Notes: generated by a model from the sequence alone, not told the origin. Counted from the stretch's first letter, positions 19,001-30,232 are shown. The stretch: DNA of 64,000 nt from Cristatella mucedo (GCA_009760855.2 WPIO01000151.1:1-64000), one strand, 5' to 3'. Translations and numbers: made by a program.

Positions 19001-20060
19001 GAGAGGCTGTCTTATCTTCATTGCTATATAAAAGAAGATCTAAGTGCTTCTCATTTTCCTCATCAACTATAAGAAGTGGGCTTAAATCTTTGCTGCAATA
19101 CTCATAAACATTTATTGTAATGTCAAACAATTTTGCTAAAGTAGGTATATCTGAAATACTTTACGTTTAAGAATATCCAGGTCTTACATTAAACAAGTTT
19201 GTCAAAGTAGGAATAAGATTATTATATTTTTCAAAAAGTATCTTATTAAGATCTGCAATTGACTCTGGATGATTGTCTCTAGGATTAAGAAATCTTAGTA
19301 CACACCACAATGCACAACAGTTATCTGATTCATTCTTTATATTCAAGGTTGATCTCTTTTTCTCTAATCCTTTAGGCATAGGTAAATAACTCCCTCCAAA
19401 ACGATGTCTAAAATGAGTAAACTTTGCATATAAAGCATTAATTGCAGCCAGACTCCAACTAGATCCTTTCTCAAGCCATTCTTCAATCCTTTCTTTAAAA
19501 GAAGCGAACTGCATTTTAATAATAGACTCAATGTTACTAGACCTATTTATCTTTACATTAGGTATGCCAGAAAATGGCTGATAGCAGACAGCTCCGTTTT
19601 CTGATTCTAGAATTGGAGATACAATCATTGTCATTTTTAGATCTTTCTTGTTCTTGAGTATGTCTCTTATCACTCTAATAAGTCCATCGGCAGTTCTATC
19701 ATAAATTTTATCAAAGTCTATTTCACTTCTATCTAAACCAACATACTCATAGTCCATAAACTTACCATCAGATGAAGTTTTGCCTACAAACCAACCATTC
19801 TCCTCAATTCTCATTAATCTTCTTGATTCTCTCTCAAATGACCATTGCATATTCTTTACTTCTTTAATTTTGATAGGAATTTCTACTTTTGTATTTGGAA
19901 TAACTTGCAAGCTAGATATCATTTTATCTAAACTAGCCTTTGAAAATGGATACTTAGGCAAAAGCCCTGTTCTTTTTCGTACTTCTTCTCTAACACGTCT
20001 AGCGTGATCGCTAAAATTTTCACCCTCACGTCGCATAACATAATCATAATTCTTAGACAT
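16067..20060 (-). pseudogene. Protein-primed family B DNA polymerase, heavily broken
   Basis: Fragments in order give a polymerase of about 1,300 residues. They are an N-terminal domain with GGSYLPMPKGLEKK and NIKNESDNCCALW, a Zn-binding-like CYICNLDL...DHCHLTGKYRGAAHNECN segment, exonuclease motifs (ADFEC; NLKGYDSH; PYGYADYF), motif A (DANSLYATAM), motif B ([11 protein letters not shown]), motif C (YTDTDS) and a C-terminal KKAKGTKKNVVKK. This is the polymerase of Polintons, primed by a terminal protein. Lesions include a TAA at 19167-19169 with a second close by, frame changes near 18,785, 17,985, 17,845, 17,455 and 16,585, a TAA at 18074-18076, a TGA at 17915-17917, and a GA-repeat slip at 17,009-17,020. 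The copy cannot encode an active enzyme. Confidence 0.92.
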
Positions 20061-20077
20061 ATCTTATACTATATAAA
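20061..20077 (-). promoter_or_regulatory. TATATAGTATAAGAT before the polymerase start
   Basis: The coding-sense sequence TATATAGTATAAGAT directly precedes the polymerase ATG. It is a longer variant of the recurring start-site motif. Confidence 0.5.
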
Positions 20078-20141
20078 TTTTTTCTTTAAATCAAATTTTA
20101 ATATGTTAGAGTGCGATGGGATAAACAACGAAGTAGGCGAA

Positions 20142-20303
20142 AACACTATGCCGAGCGACAGCGAGTCTAGTGTTGAGTGAGTAGTTGGGTTTTGAAAGTT
20201 ATGGAGACTAGTGGTCTCAGACGAAGACACTCGATCGAGCGACAGCGAGATTGAGGGTCGAGACTGAGCCCTAGGCTCTATAACGTTCAAAACACAACTA
20301 CTC
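20142..20303. repeat. Nested inverted repeats at the right edge of the provirus
   Basis: Two arms of about 40 bases (20,179-20,220 and 20,264-20,303) are inverted copies with roughly 90 percent identity; they share GAGTAGTTG, GTTTTGAA and CTCAG blocks. Each arm has its own small palindrome (GAGACTAGTGGTCTC and GAGCCCTAGGCTC). A 14-base element CGAGCGACAGCGAG occurs at 20,152-20,165, inside a further stem-loop (AACACTA with TAGTGTT), and again at 20,236-20,249 in the central loop. The structure sits where AT-rich provirus meets GC-rich DNA. It could be a remnant of a terminal repeat or an origin, but its counterpart at the left end is not in view. Confidence 0.6.
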
Positions 20304-21060
20304 GCCTTCAAGAAGATCGGCTGCAGCCCGAGCGCGTCCTGCCGCATTGGCCCGCAATGGCCGCCGCTTCTCGCACCCCTTTGGCCTAACTGTCCCATAG
20401 GGCCCGGGCAGTGCTGTTTAGTTCTTCTCCTGCCATCGCTGGCAGACGCGATGTTGTCACTAGAGATTTAATCGATCTGCCTCTCGTCTCGCCCTCGCGC
20501 CGCGACGGGCCTCGCAACGGGCTGCGTCGCTTGGAAAGTTGTGGTCGGGCGGGAAGCGTCGTACTCGCTTGTCTCAATTACAGCTATCGTCTCCAGAGTG
20601 CGTGCGCGGCCCTTTACAAGAGGTTTATCCTGAAGCTTCGACGCTGCGCTGCCCTGCTGGGTGACCGGCCGGCCCCTGTGGTGCCCCCAAAACCGCTGCA
20701 GACCCTCTGCGACAATTGCTAGCCTCCTTTAAGCAGCGAACGCGAATCGCTTTTCTTTTTGTTGGATAAGCTCCTCTTAAAAATAAACGAAAACTGGCAC
20801 ACCTCACTTGCAAAAAAGCGCCGAAGCTCTACTCGGGGCGGCCGAAGCGGCGCCCGAGGGCCAAGCAGCAGTATCTACGAACGACATCGGCCGCGACCAC
20901 TGCTAACACTCCTTCGACGCTGCGCGCTGCTGCTGCGCCGCCAGGAATCAGCGCTCACCAGTCGTCTCCGCGATTTTATTTACACGCCTCGCTCCGGGGG
21001 AAAGCTCCGGGCCACTCGCCGAAGGTGCGCCGTCCTGCCGACGAGGAACGCGTAAAAAGA
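20304..21060. other. GC- and CpG-rich host stretch
   Basis: The base composition changes abruptly here and CpG dinucleotides are frequent. Open frames on both strands exist but show no recognisable protein and are expected by chance at high GC. A promoter island for a nearby gene such as mrpl2 is possible; no first exon could be fixed. Confidence 0.4.
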
Positions 21061-23619
21061 AATCGGTAAAGCAATTCAGAGTGGCCGAGGCCCTCGCACC
21101 ACGTGTGGCATCCGACCGACCACTTTAGACTGATCTAAAAATAACTGCTACCTGCTCGTCCCTTCCGTAATGTCAGCACCCATAATAACTTAAGTTCCAT
21201 AGCACTTCCTGAGCGCGTGCTTGGGCGTTGTTTCTATTCGGCTCGGTGTCATCGCTGACGTTTTTTGACTTGCCAGGCTGACTAGCTCGGCCGCTTCTCC
21301 TGCATTTTGGCGGCACTTCTGATTCCACAGTCTCAAAGCGCAGACGGAACTTTAGCTGCAACGGTTGAATTATGGTTCTCGTTGGGCCACCGTGGCTGCG
21401 TTCGAGCGAGACCCGCACCTATGAAGCAACGCGAACTCCTCAGCTGTGCCCACGTTACAGCCACAGCCGTGGCGTGGTAATGTTTTTTGAAATTTGAGAA
21501 TTAATTGAACTATGACTATTGGCACGCCTGATCCGGATTCAACTCCCGAGACCTGCAGATACTTCTTTCCGTTCTCAAAAGAGATTGCGGAAAAGACGCG
21601 ACGGCTCCGCCCGAGCTGCGAGAAACCGGTCACAGCCGTATATAGAGAGTCAGACCAAATATCTTAATTTTAATCACTGGTAATCAATAGCGGCTGGTTC
21701 AATAATTCTTTATCAGATATTTATTAGCCAATTTTTGTTTCCATTATGTACTTTAAAAGCTCCAAGTCGGTCATTTTTTAAAGTGAGCAATCCGAAGGCA
21801 TCTGTTAATCTCAATTGCAAGTTACAGCACTATTTTCAAACAGACCTTTATACGCCGTCATGTAGTTTTTAAGGGAAAGTAACTCTGAGCGATTGAGCGT
21901 ATCCAGTGTGATGTACATTTGATAAGGTATTTTTTTTCAATTTCCTTAGTCATTCTTCATGGGATCAATGCAGATTTCACGCTCGCTAATTTCGTAGATT
22001 TCCTCAGAGCATGTCCCCCCCTGGACAATAGAGGCATGTGCCGGGCCTTTCCGAAATTATTTAACCATGTAATAGGTCTTCGCTAAACCAGGCCAACTCG
22101 CAGAATAATTGTCCACTACGTTCTGAGAGCACAGGTAGGATTAAAAAGTCACTCGGAGCTTACTCTGACTTGACAGTTTGCTGGTTCGTGCGCCACTATG
22201 CCTCGACTGCCACTTCTGCACTGCGATAACGATCGATCTGGCGGCACTGGTTAAGTTTTCGCAGTAGGCTCTGCTAAAATTAAAAGAGCGTATTGCCGCT
22301 AGCTTTTATCCGTGGATCATCACCCTACGCAAGTATGAACGTAATGGACTGAGTTGGTCGCCACCACTGAGGTCTCACACAACTTTCTTTTCTTTGCCCA
22401 TTCTCTCAAATATTTCTCCACCTCTACTCTCCTTCATGAGTTTTTTCCATTTTTACTCTCAATCATTAGCTAGCTCTCTTTTACTTCCCGTGTCCGTCTG
22501 TCTCTCTCTTCTGTCTGTCAGCCTCCCGGCCTGTCTGCTTCTCTCCTGCTCCGCGTCTCGCACTTTCTCACTGTTTCATACCGCCTCTCACGCTGGAACA
22601 GGATCAGTTGGACATGATGCAGTTACATGCTGTTCGTCGCACCTAACCTAATTAGACAAATAATTATTGCTGCTTTCGCTCCGGCACTTTTCTCTTTTCT
22701 CAGTAATCCGTATTCGCGCGGTGTGAATAAGCCAAAGAACTCGCACAAAAACAAAGTGGTGAGAAAAGGGCCAGGTGCTCTAACGGGGCCATAACTCAAT
22801 TCCGGTTGTATGCATGAATGAGTTTCAATTTTGAAGCACGTCCAGGAGGTATACCGGAATTAAGGGGTGGGACTAGAACCGCCTCTTTGTCCGCGTCCCG
22901 AGGACGTATCACAATTAGATAAACACGGCCAACGTCAGCCCCATCATAATCTGGCTTTGGCATCAGGCTTCGCACATCACCCACCCCGACGACGTCCGAC
23001 GCCCTCGCAATCAAATTTCATGCTGGTCGCACGGATTCATCGGGTCTTGTGTCCGCGTAGCGAGTCCACTTTCACGTACCCACGAGGTGCGGTCAAGGTT
23101 GTTAAAATCGCTGCTGGCTACCGGCGGTGGCTGCGACCGCAGTTTATGCAGAATGTTCTCAACTCTACGGACTTCTATAGCCCAGCAGTACAGGGCAGTG
23201 CTTAAAATATGGGGTGACGCAATGAAGTGAGCTGCTTTGCGGCTAATTAGGCCGGCTGTACTGATTATCGCGCTGGCTTCATTTTTGTTTGGTGGCTTGG
23301 CGTCGGCGTTCATTTTGTGCCCCCAATGTTCAGCTTTGTGAAAATTTTTGACTGCTGAAAATACATAATTTATATTTTAGTTAACTGATTTTAGTGAGGA
23401 TAGATCACTGTGCCATCACTCGTAGAACTTAGTAGAAAGATCTGTTTGAAAGTGCGTTTAATAATAATAATACTACTACTCGTATTGATGGTATAAGATA
23501 TTTGTAGAGCCTCCCAAGGATAATACATTTCTCTTTAAGTAGTTTACCTATGCTGGAAAGGAAGCATGCCAGTTGGTTAGTCATAGCATGTACAGTGTCC
23601 GCACACTGAAGCCCACAAA
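21061..23619. other. Host DNA without recognised feature
   Basis: No coding exon, RNA gene or clear repeat was recognised. A CT-rich patch lies at about 22,385-22,560. The first exon of mrpl2 with its mitochondrial targeting peptide may lie in or before this stretch but could not be identified. Confidence 0.4.
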
Positions 23620-23960
23620 GGATAATTCACGTAGACGGAGCAAATGCTGTCATGAACCAGTGCGTTTTTAGCCTCTTTTGAAATTTTTAGTCAGGGTATT
23701 TAGTGACGCAAGTCGAGATTGAGTTCCAGGCATTGGAAGCATATGAACTGTACGGTTTCCAAAGGATTTGAGGTTGGCTTAAAGCACACACAGCTCAACG
23801 ACTCAAGTCAGAAGGCGAGTGGTACGATGCGAAGCCTGATTAGAGCGTATTTCAGGTCAGTAGGCCGGAGCAAGCGAAAAAGGGACCTCTAAGTCTGTGA
23901 CACTTGGCTCTGTAATATCTTCTGGGCTGTCCACATCTGTTGTCAGAACGGGATCGCTTG
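23620..23960 (-). mobile_element. LINE family A remnant
   Basis: A degenerate copy of the 3' coding end of LINE family A. The stretch from GAGTTCCAGGCATTGG to TCCAAAGGATTTGAGG matches the better copy at 55,500-55,580. No usable frame remains. Confidence 0.5.
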
Positions 23961-24339
23961 TGGATTAAGCTTTCAAGACCTTATGAATGGGATGCAACCC
24001 AGCATGTTTATCTAAAAACAAAAGGTGTATGTGTCGCTCTTAATAAGACAAGCCGAAACGTCCAACGACAGAGAATACACTACTTAAAATAAAGAGCTTA
24101 ATATAATGTACTTATTAAGGCTAAGATTAACTGACCCATCGAATAGTGCAGATATCGAGGCTTGCAATATGGTTGCGAGCACGACTGTGTACATTATGGC
24201 AGCATCCATTGCAGCTGAATCAGCAGTGCAGTAAAGCGTGCTTTTGTATGATTGTGGATCTGCCGGACTTACTTTTCTAAGGATCGGAAAATTAAGCTCA
24301 GCTGTGCATATGAATGTGCATTCACGCCCCCTTTTTTAG

Positions 24340-24533
24340 GTCCGGTTTTCATACGACGGAGGTACGTGACCACAGGATGCGCAGGAACCCAACTCACAAG
24401 TGGATGCTAACACCATTTGCCAAGTCCAGTATGCCCAACATGGTAGGCCGGGGTATGAGGCTTCCAGAGCCACCAAAAGCCTACACCGTGCAGCCTTTGA
24501 AGGTCGTCAAGACCGGAGGGCGAGGTATCGATG
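24340..24533 (+). CDS. mrpl2: mrpl2 exon (second or later): mitochondrial ribosomal protein uL2m
   Basis: The exon begins after a CTTTTTTAG acceptor and ends at a GATG/GTAAGTT donor. It encodes the segment ending YTVQPLKVVKTGGRGID, which matches the N-terminal part of the mitochondrial L2 ribosomal protein before its OB-fold domain. The phase at the donor (one base of the next codon) fits the next exon exactly. A TTCATACGACGGAG start (FHTTE) suggests the region just after a mitochondrial targeting peptide, so a first coding exon should lie upstream; it was not found. The protein belongs to the large subunit of the mitochondrial ribosome, near the peptidyl transferase centre. Confidence 0.85.
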
Positions 24534-27363
24534 GTAAGTTATTGATCACAAGCACGTGCAGTGACTGTGATCTGCCTGTATTCTGTGCTTGATCTATGCG
24601 TCTCGATATTGGGCTAGTGGGCTTGTGTAATATATTGATATTTAAATACCTGCTGGTGACAAATCTATGGGCTCTGTGGAACCATGTTGATACTTTTGCC
24701 TCGGTTGAAACCTGTGCTATCAACAATTTTGCTGCACCTTGAACGAACTGAGTTCTTTACCACTGGCCACCAGGGCCATTTCTATCAGCATAATGGTAGC
24801 CTAACAAGCTGAAATTAAGATGTAAAATTATAATTTTACTTCCGAAAAGATCAATTAGTATATAAAGCCTGTTGGAATCCCAAAACTGTTGTTGGTCTAA
24901 TGCTGGGATGTTACGGAGTAAATCAAGCTGATGACCCATCGAAAACGCCTAGAAAGAGATTGAGTTCTCCGAGGGCACTTTATCAAGTGCATTATTATTA
25001 TTATTTACCTTGGCTAATAATGTTGGTGTCTAGCATAGTCCATTAATGACATTTGGCTAGTGCACGCTGCTGGTGCTGCAGCTGCTGCCTCACCTTCCAG
25101 GAAAGCCTGGCCGGCTTGCAATGTGCCGAGTGCAGCGAGTGATGGATGGGCTGAGAAGCCAGCTGCGTAATGAGTGTGCCGGTAGCACGCAGCCCTTCAC
25201 CTCGCCGGCTGTACTCTTTCGACTTTATGTCGATTCGTAGCACTGCTGGGTATTGGTGCTTATCATTTGTGCCGAGTTGTGCCGAGTATTTAATTTTCAA
25301 CTGATACCGACTGTCAGTCTCACAAGCCGCAAGTGCATACACACGCTGTCACACAAGCACAAGCTGGCATGCCATTGCCGTGTTGAGTCGTAAAGAACGA
25401 TTCATTGGAATGCTATCACGTCTGGTGGGCTCATCGCACAGCGGCTATTTGCACCAGCCTATTAGAGGAGACACGATAAGGAACTCAGATAAGGAGACAC
25501 GATAAGGAGCTCAACTTAAAAGAGTTATGGGACTTGACTGAGTGAAGAGGGAGGGGTGGGGTCTTTAGGCTCTAGATATATTTTCGAACTGCTGCTATCG
25601 TAGCGCAGCTAGTCAATCTGCTAACCAGTGATCCATATGACCAAATGCTGTCATCTTACCACTTGTGGGGATTGTTCAATGTTCTTATCCAGAGAGTTTC
25701 TCACCGTGCCATCTTACACGAATATCAATTATTCTTGTCTAGCGCATACGTTTGATGAGGATTGCAGGGTTCTGCTAGCATGCACAGAGTATTTTGGATA
25801 TTTTGAATGCTGATTAATTTGCCGATGGCCCGGTGAACATGTTAGTGCTATTAAACAAAGTGCAATCTTTGTTCAGTCTTTCAGGTGAATATGGCAATCG
25901 GAATACAGGACCTCAATAGTATATGCTATAGCAGATGGATGCACATTTCGAAAATACTGTTGCCACACGGAGTTAAAAGCTTGTTGATGGTGAGCAAGCA
26001 GTGTGCATGCCCAACCTACTACTTTCTTGATGGGGGCCACGGGATTCATGCAGGAAATGTTAAGATTAGGTAGCTTGCTGACTTGCTCGACGGTTACTGG
26101 CAATCTCACACACATGTAGCCGACTTTGCATTTTGGTCCATGCCAACTGCAAATTTGAATGCAGGTGTAAGGGCACTGCAGCGCTGGATTGTCTGCACAC
26201 GCAAGATGCAAGCCCACACAATGCTTGCTTTTACAAGCAGGCTGTTAGTTAGGTGCTAGCAGCTTTAAGTCAACTGGCCTCTGTAGCTCTGTTATTGTAA
26301 CAAGTGGTCGAGATTGCCTACCCTGACTAGCATGACATTTGAAAAGAAGTAAACACAAACCTGTCCCTTATAGTAACATGTGTGAACTGTTCGTTTATGT
26401 GCCTACGCATGCAGAAATTTTGCAGACTCATTAACCATGCTTCTTTTCCATATGCAAAGTTCTTAGAAAGAGATTTAGTTCTCGTAGGGTGCTTTAAAAT
26501 GCTTTCTTCTTAGTGCGATTATTGGTTAGGTTGCAGCCTCATTCCGAGTCGGAGGTGAATTCATTTTGCTTGCATTCTGACCTCTATTGGTTTTCAGATC
26601 CTTTCTTCGTTTTGCATGTGTGAGCGAGCATAGTCGAACCAAGCTCGACCTGGTGGTTTTGATGATTGGCCACCTTATTTTCGGCCTTGCTAGACTTTGT
26701 CTCTTTTAAGAGCATGTTTGATCTGTTGTTGACCATAGGTGGCCAACACTCACGTACCCACGATCTCGTGGCAAAGTTACGCAAGCCTACGAGAGAGAGG
26801 AGAGGCATGCAGTCATTGTGCGATCGCAGAGGTCCTCTGAGTTTGTGGAGCAAAGTGGTGCCCGTGACTGTGCCTCAGACTGGGAAGAGCTAGGGTAGGA
26901 AGCATAGAGCTCCATGGCCGGTCCCTAGCCGGTCTAGTAGTGACCTGCTGGGGTGGGCGGGGCTGCTGTGAGCGGTTTGCTGCTGCTGTCGTCGCTTGGG
27001 CTCGCTGATCCCTAAGATGCAGAGAGCTACCCTGAGCTTAGGTCGAACTGTGTGCTTTGCCAGAAGCGTGCGATCTGCACTCTCACCGACGTCATAGGCA
27101 TCTGCTGCACGTCGGCAGCCCCACGGATACAGTATCAGCCGTGCAACATGGTCCTCTGATATCCAAGGCCGCGTAGTGAGTCAATGGCGCGTTGTAGCAG
27201 TCGCGAATCCATCGACACGTTAATGGTGCTGTTTTATCGTTCTGAGTGCAACCCCCACGGAGCGGCTGGCTTTCTCGAGTGCGCCTTGGTTTTTGTTTTG
27301 CTGAGGTGTGACAGGGCTTGCTACTGAGTGGGTTTTCATTCTCTGCTTAATTTTTCTTTTCAG
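24534..27363 (+). other. mrpl2 intron, 2.8 kb
   Basis: The intron has GT and AG ends and joins two exons in phase. It holds a short 3' tail of LINE family A at 24,940-25,010 ending in an ATT repeat, a second weak tail at 26,455-26,515, and a tandem duplication of about 26 bases at 25,465-25,515 (core GGAGACACGATAAGGA). Nothing else was recognised. Confidence 0.7.
24940..25010 (+). mobile_element. LINE family A 3' tail
   Basis: GCCTAGAAAGAGATTGAGTT and the following ACTTTATCAAGTGC plus an ATT repeat match the 3' end shared by all family A copies. Confidence 0.6.
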
Positions 27364-27496
27364 GCCGTGTTGAGCTGTTTCGAACGGGTGGTGGTAAAAA
27401 AGTTGAGTTCAGAATGGTCGACTTCACTCGCATACAGCAAGGGGAGCCGAGTCCAAGGACGGAGATTGTTCGCAAGATCTTTGAAGATCCGACGAG
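27364..27496 (+). CDS. mrpl2: mrpl2 exon
   Basis: The exon follows TTTTCTTTTCAG and ends ACGAG/GTGTGT. It encodes RVELFRTGGGKKVEFRM and then VDFTRIQ, EIVRKIFEDPTR: the conserved GGG(H/K)K-x-(Y/F)R-x-(I/V)DF block of the uL2 OB-fold. The reading phase fits both neighbours (the G of the previous exon makes GGC; AG plus G of the next makes AGG). Confidence 0.92.
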
Positions 27497-27741
27497 GTGT
27501 GTTCCCTGGCTAGTTTGGCTGCAACACTAGCAGATAGTGGCCATTCCATGTGAAGATGCATGTCTCCATCGAGCGAACCGTACTGTGTGTGGCTATACTG
27601 TGGCCGCAGCAAAAGAGAATTTGGTACTCAGACAGCAGATCATGAGAAAAGCCGACTCATTGTGGCAGTTTGTTGCCTTTCTGAAGGACCCCCAGTTAAC
27701 TCCCTTTACCCATACCCTACCCCTAGTTCTTAAAACACAGA

Positions 27742-27778
27742 GATAGAGAAGAGAGAGAGAGAAAGAGAGAGAGGCAAA

Positions 27779-27837
<59 letters not shown>

Positions 27838-27951
27838 AGAGAGAGAGAGAGCGGAAGAAAGCGATAGAGAGAGAGAAAGAGAGAGAGGCAAAGATGGAGA
27901 GAGAGACAGAGAGAGACAGAGAGAGAGAGAATGCATGCATGCATGCATGCA
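27742..27951. repeat. GA microsatellite with a short ATGC tract
   Basis: About 190 bases of imperfect GA repeat with GAAAGA and GGCAAAGATG interruptions, the latter block occurring twice, followed by five ATGC units. Long frames across it on either strand are artefacts of the repeat. Confidence 0.95.
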
Positions 27952-28319
27952 GTTTACACGCTCTTCCTCACGGGACATTCACTGTCTCATTGTTCATCTG
28001 TAGCTGAATTTTTACCTACGGTACATTTCCAAAAACAAACTTTTGTGTGCATGTAATTTATCTGGGCATTATAGCGCTAGCATGGGTCATGTCAGTGTGA
28101 TTTCATTGTCTGCCGGTTGGAAACTCGAAGCCAACAAGCCTGAGAGGTTAGCCCAGCTGGAGGAAGGAGCCCCCAGTGCTTGCCCAGTGCAGCCAGTGCC
28201 CCCCCCAGTGCAGCCGTGCTACCGCGCGCTCATGCTTACATGAATTTAGTGCTGGGTGCGTTGCTGACCTCTCTGCGAACGCTAACGTCGCATGGTTTTG
28301 CCTTAGTCTTCAGTTAAGG

Positions 28320-28520
28320 TTATAATAATAATAATGCACTTGATAAAGCGCCATCAGAGAACTCAATTTTCTCTCTAGGCGCTTTACATTTGCTGCAAAG
28401 GGAAATGCAATTGAACGGTGAGTAATGTCATGCTTGATGAACAAACAAAATGAATAACATGGTTAGGGGTGACATGCACAGGGTCAGCATGCACAAGGGT
28501 TCCTAGTAATTTCAGTTTGC
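28320..28520 (-). mobile_element. LINE family A 3' end
   Basis: ATA repeat, then the reverse complement of the shared tail (CACTTGATAAAGCGCC, CTCTAGGCGCTTTACATT) and the GACATGCACAGGGTCAGCAT segment of the 3' untranslated region. Confidence 0.75.
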
Positions 28521-28791
28521 TGCGTCCAAGCCTGTATGGCTGTTTGTTTAGTGTGGTATAGTTTTCCGAAAAGGGAGACAAAAGGCACACTATCCTTACA
28601 AGAAATTGATTTAAGAGCGGTCAGATCATAACCACTGCTGTGCTAGATGTATGAATCGTGATGATTCGACTCAAAAAGTAGGGCATCGCTCGAATCAGGG
28701 TATGAAGTGCTGGTACGCAAGGTGGCTGTGCCCTCGAGTTGGGCGTGCTTAAGCAGGGATCACATCCAGTGTGGCCTCACTCAGCATCCAC

Positions 28792-28794
<3 letters not shown>

Positions 28795-28824
<30 letters not shown>

Positions 28825-29195
28825 TCACTTGATAAAGCACCCTCAGAGAACTTAATCTCTCTCTAGGCGCTTTGCATTTGCTGCAAAGTGAAATGCAATT
28901 GAATGGTAAGTAAAATCATGCTTGAAAAACAAACAAAATGAATAATATGGTTAGGGGTGACATGCACAGGGTCAGCATGCGAATGTGGTTAGTGGCAGCA
29001 TGCACGGTGTCAGCACGCATAAGCACATCAAGGACGAATCACAGGGACCCACTAAATGCTGTCCTAAATAGGTGTGTTTTTAGGTTCCTTTTAAATGTGG
29101 TCAGGTCGGGGGATGTTCTGACGCAGGTCGGGAGGGATTCATTTATATCGTCTGCTAACGACAGGTCATTATGCCTTTAGTCGAACTGTTTGTAG
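28795..29195 (-). mobile_element. LINE family A 3' end with a piece of coding tail
   Basis: An AAT repeat is followed by the family tail and 3' untranslated region, then by the end of the reverse-transcriptase frame (GGTTCCTTTTAAATGTGG). It is 5' truncated. Confidence 0.75.
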
Positions 29196-29533
29196 TTTAA
29201 GCACAACCCCATGTTTGTTTCTTGCTTGCCATGCATGGGCATTTACAAGAGGTATGCCAGCTTGGTGGAAACAAGGCATATCGTGTGGAAACGGGGAGCT
29301 TGCTGTGCAGTTTCTGCCCACTGTCGCCTAAAAAGGAGGTTGGCAGTGTCTATGCATGCACGATAGCACAAGGCTTCCACTATGAGCGTGTGCTGCTTAG
29401 CCAGTATGACATAGTGCATGCTTTCCATTTTCGTGGCCCTAAGCTGATGTTATGCAGCATCGATCCACTTATCTCATCATCAAAGAAGGGCGCCGGCAGA
29501 AACGTGTAAGAGGCCAACGTGTTAGTTCTGTGG

Positions 29534-29534
<1 letters not shown>

Positions 29535-29598
<64 letters not shown>
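29535..29598. repeat. GT microsatellite
   Basis: About 32 GT units in an uninterrupted tract. Confidence 0.95.
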
Positions 29599-29603
<5 letters not shown>

Positions 29604-30232
29604 CCGCACGGACCGAGCCGTCTGTAGGGTTGTGGTCGTGATCTGAATCATGCTACTTTCGATATTGCAAGCAGCCGTGTCCATTCGGTTTTGTCATTCA
29701 AGGAAGATAAGGTTAGAATCGTCATACGGCTCAGCCCATGCAAGTGACTTGTGGGCAGCTCAGTAAGTGGCTTCCTCAAGCTAGGTGGGCACACTATCAC
29801 CTTGTCGGTGCCTTGAAACCGATCGGAAATTCATTTGCTTAGTTAAATCAGGTTTGCTAGTTTCGATCGATAGGCATTCATAATTCAATCGATCGATAGG
29901 CATTCAGGCCAGAATTCAACGATATAGCACTCGCTGATGCCTCTTAGAAATGGAGGAGTCGTAAAAAGAAAATGCGCCTGCCTTGCGTGACCAAGAGCGC
30001 TGGTTAAACTCCCGAGACAGAGTAGGTGTGTCCTTTTTGTCGGAGGACAGGAACGGAAGCTGCAAAGGCCTCGCCTCGATCAGGCTCGGTGCTGTTACAC
30101 CAGCTTTAACTGCTGGGCTCGGCCTTACTAGTCTCGTGCCTCGGAATTGGTTGGAAGCTGTCGATGCCAAAGTTCTGGAGCACGGCGGCTTCAAATCCGG
30201 TCTTTGCTTACGATATTTGATCTTTTTTTAAG

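Larger units (their letters stand above)
1..20303. mobile_element. Endogenous Polinton/adintovirus-like provirus, decaying, left end outside the window
   Basis: This block is AT-rich and gene-dense with genes on both strands, unlike the GC-richer, repeat-filled DNA after 20,303. It encodes a large capsid protein, penton-like proteins, a packaging ATPase with Walker A and B motifs, an adenain-like protease, a phospholipase A2-like protein, fiber-like proteins and a protein-primed family B DNA polymerase. Together these are the hallmark set of animal Polintons and adintoviruses. Many genes have in-frame stops and frameshifts, so the copy is a fossil. No integrase gene was found; it may lie left of position 1. 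The right boundary is inferred from the composition change and an inverted-repeat structure at 20,142-20,303. Confidence 0.9.
27497..30232 (+). other. mrpl2 intron, 2.7 kb
   Basis: The intron contains a GA repeat (27,742-27,931), two minus-strand 3' ends of LINE family A (28,320-28,520 and 28,795-29,195), a GT repeat (29,535-29,598) and a short tandem repeat of TCGATCGATAGGCATTCA near 29,862-29,907. No other gene was seen. Confidence 0.7.

Noticed and set aside
16067-20060. Introns in the polymerase gene
   Set aside because: The gaps between open segments are short, have no consistent GT-AG ends, and the coding signal runs on through them.
1-20303. Stop-codon reassignment in the provirus genes
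   Set aside because: In-frame stops are TAA, TAG and TGA alike and occur with frameshifts, so decay explains them better than another genetic code.
20142-20303. CRISPR-like array from the repeated 14-base element
   Set aside because: Only two copies with unequal surroundings; the inverted arms explain the structure better.
20411-21055. Basic, mitochondrial-targeting-like frames as the first exon of mrpl2
   Set aside because: Composition alone suggested it; no donor in the required phase next to a convincing sequence could be fixed.
27742-27951. Long Arg-Glu or Ser-Leu frames over the GA repeat
   Set aside because: Frames over a dinucleotide repeat are open on both strands by construction.
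28795-28824. AAT repeats as independent microsatellites
   Set aside because: They are the 3' tails of LINE family A copies.
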